Below, piece by piece: positions 50,905-54,616 of a stretch of 54,616 nt of DNA. The translations under genes and the position numbers were made by a program. The DNA comes from Lentisphaeraceae bacterium. Lineage in GTDB: Bacteria > Verrucomicrobiota > Lentisphaeria > Lentisphaerales > Lentisphaeraceae. Location of the stretch: contig JAJPOQ010000156.1 of assembly GCA_021232515.1 (NCBI GenBank), forward strand, positions 1-54,616. Reading direction: 5' to 3'. The notes under the pieces were generated by a model that saw only the letters and a program-made list of their open reading frames with translations, made no database searches and had not been told where the DNA came from. Each line of letters starts with the position of its first letter. Position 1 is the first letter of the stretch.

Positions 50905-53205
50905 TTATTTACCTTCGTTAGCGGAAACTTTGATATTATCAACGAATACAGGCTTTAAACCGCCTGGAGAGAAGCCAAATAGGCCTGGAGCACCTTTGTC
51001 ATGGACATGCTCAGTTTTGTGCTCAAGAGTCCACTCTGCTGGCTCGTCTGTGTCTTTTTTCCAACACTTAACGAAGATAGTGCCACTACCGTCACCATGT
51101 TTCTTAACTTTAGTTTTAAGAGTGTACCAAGTGTTTGCCTTGACTGGAAATCTTTTGTTAACTTCCAGGCGGTCAAGGTTAGAGCTTATAGAAAGTGATC
51201 TGTGAGTACCTTTGAGAGCGATGATGTAACGCTGGTTGATTAATCCGACGTCAGACATAACTCTACGGTTACCACCAGTCATGACATCTGCCTGAATAGT
51301 GTAGTCTTCCATGTCTGGATCACCGATAAAGCTTATAGCTCTTTGAAGTATGAGGCGGTCTTGTACTTTTATAAGACATTTATTGCCATCAATTTCACGG
51401 ATTTCCCATTTAAAGCGTGCACCAATCCAAGCCAGTGGAGGCCAAGCGTACTTGGTGTTTTCTGCTGGTCTTGGGACAGTTGGAGTAAATGATTCAAAAT
51501 CCTCTTCGTAGTTTGACGGAAGAACTCGACCGCGAATGACAGATTTTATACCATCGTTTGCAGAGAAGCGATATGCGCCAGCAGATGATTGTACTTTAGG
51601 ATCAGCAGTTAGAACGCCGTTGTCATTGAATTTACCGTTCATGCTAGCTTTAACTTTCGCTGTTGGAGGGATGTAGCCAGCCCATTTACCTGCAGGTAGA
51701 TCACCAACGCGGATAACTCGGCCTTGAGCATCTAGCTCGCGGCATTTGAAAGTTGCAGCTTCGCCTGGTTTGAGTAAGACTTCATTTGGGAGAATTTGTC
51801 TAGTGACAACTTTAGCACCAGCTGGGGCTTTATTATCAGTAGCTAATTCAGGAGCAAGAAAGTTACTAGTCTTTCCGGATTCATTGCCAAAGCAATAAAG
51901 TGTTGATGTCGTATGAACCAGGACTTTACCGTTATAGATAGCAGGTGAACCTAGGCATTTACCGTGGATACGAACTTTAGAAAGGATCTCAGCACCAGTT
52001 TCTGTTGGTTTGATAATATAGAATAGGCCAGAGTTACTCTTTTCGTCTGTACTATCAATTAGAAGTGGTATGTAAAGTTTGCCTTCTGCATAAAGTGGCG
52101 AAGCGTGAATTTGTGCAGAGCCCAACTTTTTTGTCCAGAGAGTTTTTCCAGAATCGGCATTTAAGCAATGAAGGTTACCTGTTTCATCAACCATGTAAAC
52201 TTTGTCTTCAACTAGAACAGGAGAAGATGAAAATGCATCGATTTTTGAACGCCATAATTCAGAAGACTTATCAAGAACTTGTCCTGGTTTGAGTTCTTTT
52301 GGCATTTTGATAGCTATCATTCTACCTGTTGTAGAAGTGTCGAGGTTTTCTTTGCCGTGAACAGCGATGATTGTGTCTTTATAAACTAAAACACTACAGT
52401 TTGCTCCACCGATACACATTTGGTAACGCCAGTATGGAGTGCCAGTAGATGCATCAAAACAAACTAAGTTACCACAACCAGTAGTTGCGTACATAACTTT
52501 GCGGCCTTTGAAGTCACTTATGACAGGAGTTGAAAATGAGCTGTCTTTCGGGCCAACGCCTGGAGTAGAGTTCCAAACTGGAGTTCCATCATCCTTGCGG
52601 TAGGCGTAGAAGCGACTTCTTGGAGGACCTTGCTTGCCCCAGTTAGCAGAGATGCCATGGATAACGACAGTATCTCCGAAAATAACTGGTGCTCCTGTAC
52701 GACCATTTGGGAAAGTCATCTTACCGAACTTCTCCATCAGAGAGATCTTCCACAGTTCTTTGCCATCTTGGTTAAGACAGATAAGTAGGCCAGGAGTAGT
52801 CATAACATAGAGTAGACCAGTTTCTGGGTCGATAGTTGGGCTGCCGATTGAGTAACGATCGTAGATGATGTCCGACATAAAGTCAGAGTAGTAGTTTTGC
52901 CAAAGGATTTTGCCCGTTTGAAGGTCTATACAAGATAAAACTTCACGTAGTTCTTGCTTGTCGCCAACATAGCCTAAGCTAAAGACTCTATTGCCGGCGA
53001 TGACAGGAGCGCCTCTACCTTTTATTTCATGTTTCCAGGCAGTGCCATTTTGGACATCCCAAGTATCGGGTAAGCCAGTTTCTAGAGATGTGCCGTTTTG
53101 GTTAGGGCCTCTCCAGTTTAAAAAACCTTCTACTTTTGCGCTTGAGCTGTTGCTCTGACATGACGCAAGTAAAAGTACTACAGCGATTAATATCAAATTT
53201 TTCAT
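50905..53205 (-). CDS. PQQ-like beta-propeller lipoprotein with C-terminal jelly-roll-like domain
   Basis: With the start at ATG 53205 the protein has 766 residues and a lipobox (IAVVLLLASC, Cys at about residue 16). GAGAG lies 8 bases before this ATG, and an in-frame ATG at 53304 would bury the signal. Residues about 28-450 are PQQ/BamB-type repeats (LNWRGPNQNG, CIDLQTGKILWQNYYSDF, YAYRKDDGTPVWN, CFDASTGTPYWRYQ, HCLNADSGKTLWTKKLG). After a linker, residues about 570-760 form a beta-sandwich like DUF1080 or concanavalin-type domains (NTWYTLKTKVKKHGDGSG, PGLFGFSPGGLKPVFVDNIKV). Many planctomycete PQQ proteins carry such binding domains. First gene of the propeller-symporter operon. Confidence 0.88.
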   Translation of the reverse strand: MKNLILIAVVLLLASCQSNSSSAKVEGFLNWRGPNQNGTSLETGLPDTWDVQNGTAWKHEIKGRGAPVIAGNRVFSLGYVGDKQELREVLSCIDLQTGKILWQNYYSDFMSDIIYDRYSIGSPTIDPETGLLYVMTTPGLLICLNQDGKELWKISLMEKFGKMTFPNGRTGAPVIFGDTVVIHGISANWGKQGPPRSRFYAYRKDDGTPVWNSTPGVGPKDSSFSTPVISDFKGRKVMYATTGCGNLVCFDASTGTPYWRYQMCIGGANCSVLVYKDTIIAVHGKENLDTSTTGRMIAIKMPKELKPGQVLDKSSELWRSKIDAFSSSPVLVEDKVYMVDETGNLHCLNADSGKTLWTKKLGSAQIHASPLYAEGKLYIPLLIDSTDEKSNSGLFYIIKPTETGAEILSKVRIHGKCLGSPAIYNGKVLVHTTSTLYCFGNESGKTSNFLAPELATDNKAPAGAKVVTRQILPNEVLLKPGEAATFKCRELDAQGRVIRVGDLPAGKWAGYIPPTAKVKASMNGKFNDNGVLTADPKVQSSAGAYRFSANDGIKSVIRGRVLPSNYEEDFESFTPTVPRPAENTKYAWPPLAWIGARFKWEIREIDGNKCLIKVQDRLILQRAISFIGDPDMEDYTIQADVMTGGNRRVMSDVGLINQRYIIALKGTHRSLSISSNLDRLEVNKRFPVKANTWYTLKTKVKKHGDGSGTIFVKCWKKDTDEPAEWTLEHKTEHVHDKGAPGLFGFSPGGLKPVFVDNIKVSANEGK

Positions 53206-53456
53206 TAATGCTCTCGATTCAATTAATATTTGTGTGAAAACTCGGTATCTAAAAATACCCCAAACAAAAACCACTAGGTTTGAGTTCTTCGTTACTATCC
53301 GCAACTTCAGTCTTACGAACCGTTTATTTGCTTTGCATTAATTTCAGATATAACACGACAGAAGGTAATATAAATGTTAAACGCTCTTGTTGAGAAGCTT
53401 CTTACAAATCCCATGTAAGCTGCTGTGAGTTTAACTATTTTTCTTGATCAATCTGT

Positions 53457-54347
53457 TTATGCGATCATCCCTAGTCCAGCTAGGGCAAAATAGGTGTTTT
53501 CTATATCTGTAAAAGTGTCTTTACAATGTCCTGTAAATCCATTCTCCTTTTTCATTGATAAGAGAAAGCTTTTAACGCTTTCTTTAATTTTAATCAGCTC
53601 ATCAGGAGCTGCATACTTTAAAGCTTGAATGACATACACAGTAGACTGTACATCACTAAATGGCATTTGTGAAACTGCTAAGAAACCACCATCACTATGC
53701 TGTTGCTTTATAAGCCATGAAACATAGAAGTCTGTAGGATCTTCCATGTAGTCTAAAAGTAATGTTGCCATGGCAGTTGCTGGAGTAGAACCATTCTTGG
53801 CTCCTCTGTCAGTTCCAAAGGCCATGTCATCACTTGTTAAGGCACTTAAGCCTTTTGAAATCTTTCCTTCATCAGGAATAGTCTGACTCAGGTTTTGATA
53901 AGCTAGTACTGCTAAGTATGTACCGTAAACACTACCAAATGCCGTTCCCGCTGCTTGGTTCCAGAGACCATCACTGCATCTGTTATACTCAAGCTTTTCA
54001 GCTATGCTGCTATAACTGCCTATGTCTAATGAATCACTTCTATTAAATCGCCAGCTTCTACTTAGGGCACTTACGTAGAGAAAGTTGAGAGCTTCTCCAT
54101 CCTTAAATTTTCTCAGATACTTACTAACTTCATCTTTTTTAGTAGAGCTCTCAAAAATATTGAGCAGAGCTATGCCAAAAGAAGATTTGTAGAGGTCAGA
54201 CTTATTTTCTAGATTGTTAAAACTTCCATCTTCTGCAATAGATTCTTCGATATAGTTTTGAATGGACTTTTGCTCACTTTTAGTTAAGCTTTGAAATCCA
54301 GTTCTCGCTGCTGAAAAGAAGTCTTGTTCGTAGTTAATATTTTCCAT
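53457..54347 (-). CDS. Prenyltransferase/squalene-oxidase-repeat toroid protein, cytoplasmic
   Basis: A 296-residue protein with alpha/alpha toroid repeats of the prenyltransferase-beta/squalene type: CSDGLWNQAAGTAFGSVYGTYLAV, HSDGGFLAVSQMPFSDVQSTVYVIQAL and a final GFTGHCKDTFTDIENTYFAL. The protein-prenyltransferase zinc ligands (Asp, Cys, His) are not convincingly present. It has no signal or membrane helix, so it differs from the anchored toroid pair at 12257-15594. The ribosome site is weak. Function unknown; a terpene cyclase lacks support. Confidence 0.75.
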   Translation of the reverse strand: MENINYEQDFFSAARTGFQSLTKSEQKSIQNYIEESIAEDGSFNNLENKSDLYKSSFGIALLNIFESSTKKDEVSKYLRKFKDGEALNFLYVSALSRSWRFNRSDSLDIGSYSSIAEKLEYNRCSDGLWNQAAGTAFGSVYGTYLAVLAYQNLSQTIPDEGKISKGLSALTSDDMAFGTDRGAKNGSTPATAMATLLLDYMEDPTDFYVSWLIKQQHSDGGFLAVSQMPFSDVQSTVYVIQALKYAAPDELIKIKESVKSFLLSMKKENGFTGHCKDTFTDIENTYFALAGLGMIA

Positions 54348-54504
54348 AGTATTTAAATAATTCTGACGCCTAAATTCAAAGTTTAATTCTAAGTTATTTT
54401 ATTTACAAATTTTTGAATGATTATCTGTAAAATTAGATGAATCTTTTTATATGTCCAGATCCATAAGTATGAAATAAAAGGGGCTGTATCAAAAGTCTCT
54501 TCAA

Positions 54505-54540
54505 AAAGCGTCAATGGATTTTTCTATTGGCGCTTTTTTG
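54505..54540 (+). terminator. Terminator inside the insertion sequence, before its transposase
   Basis: AAAGCGTCAAT pairs with ATTGGCGCTTT (one G-T pair) around a 10-base loop and is followed by TTTTG. It lies between the inverted repeat and the transposase start and would block read-through from outside into the transposase gene. Confidence 0.8.
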
Positions 54541-54559
54541 TTATTGTAAAAATAAACTC

Positions 54560-54616
54560 ATGAAGAAATTCAAAGATTATAGTCAAGACCAACCTTTTCT
54601 TCTTCCTCCTAGTGTT
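54560..54616 (+). CDS. Transposase, N-terminal fragment (cut by window edge)
   Basis: Nineteen codons reach the right edge: MKKFKDYSQDQPFLLPPSV. The QDQPFLLPPS stretch is the hallmark start of IS1182/DUF772-type DDE transposases, which continue with an EDHLAR segment that is not visible here. No ribosome site is seen before the ATG. Confidence 0.65.
   Translation, partial: MKKFKDYSQDQPFLLPPSV

Larger units (their letters stand above)
54480..54616 (+). mobile_element. Left end of an insertion sequence, probably IS1182-like
   Basis: The sequence GGGGCTGTATCAAAAGT at 54480 looks like a terminal inverted repeat, followed by a terminator hairpin and the start of a transposase gene. The right end lies outside the window, so the second inverted repeat and the target duplication cannot be checked. 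Assignment rests on the N-terminal 19 residues of the transposase and the repeat style. Confidence 0.65.

Noticed and set aside
53395..53425. CTTACA/TGTAAG inverted repeat after the cytoplasmic toroid gene
   Set aside because: Six base pairs without a T-run on either strand; not a convincing terminator.
1..54616. Search for CRISPR arrays, tRNA and rRNA genes, prophage or defence genes
   Set aside because: No spaced repeats, cloverleaf-like segments, ribosomal RNA motifs, or phage/defence protein signatures were recognised.

Overview
The window looks like a chromosomal segment of a Gram-negative bacterium from the Planctomycetes-Verrucomicrobia-Chlamydiae group, most probably a marine Lentisphaera-like organism. 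This is inferred from gene content: a DUF1592/DUF1588-type protein with CxxCH motifs, a secreted sulfatase, PQQ-type beta-propeller proteins, ECF sigma factors paired with a FecR-like protein or a Ser/Thr kinase, a Lentisphaera-style pseudopilin segment and a fused SecDF. LpxK, lipoproteins and SecDF/YajC indicate an outer membrane. No rRNA, tRNA or CRISPR array is visible.

Layout. 1-2360 (minus): a DegT-type sugar aminotransferase and the start of an MsbA-type ABC exporter that runs off the left edge. 2475-6720 (plus): a tight operon gshB - glutaredoxin - bolA - monothiol glutaredoxin - hisI - cyclic-nucleotide-domain protein - phosphoesterase - ispE, which combines glutathione/Fe-S handling with histidine and isoprenoid steps. 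6737-12058: DUF1592-type lipoprotein, ispH, mdh and cysE. 12257-15594: a tandem pair of near-identical membrane-anchored proteins with a TonB-like N-terminal part and a squalene-cyclase-like alpha/alpha barrel. 15791-18677: gdhA, a small lipoprotein and a YbdL-like methionine aminotransferase. 18743-23704 (minus): yajC-secDF-thiG-thiH. 23952-27300: ndk, lpxK and a Kef/CPA2 antiporter.

27571-30795 holds an AraC-type regulator divergent from a secreted FAD oxidoreductase across a 609-base AT-rich spacer with two 15-base palindromes. 30852-36320 (minus) holds an M28 peptidase, a sulfatase, an ECF sigma factor, a FecR-like anti-sigma candidate and a tail-anchored periplasmic protein. 36517-42420 is a signalling block: a small unknown protein, a second ECF sigma factor, a membrane Ser/Thr kinase whose active site looks WNK-like (the usual lysine is Ala and a Lys sits in the glycine loop), and a convergent MASE1/CHASE hybrid histidine kinase.

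42548-47588 holds a lactonase-fold lipoprotein, DUF2750, a methyltransferase, a secreted LRR protein and a protein with a pseudopilin-like C-terminal module. 47629-53205 (minus) is an operon of two PQQ-like propeller proteins, a DUF3311 small membrane subunit and a sodium:solute symporter. The window closes with another prenyltransferase-like toroid protein and the left end of an IS element that carries its own terminator. The most interesting items are the WNK-like bacterial kinase with its ECF sigma partner, the TonB-like/toroid tandem pair, and the pseudopilin module embedded in a secreted protein.
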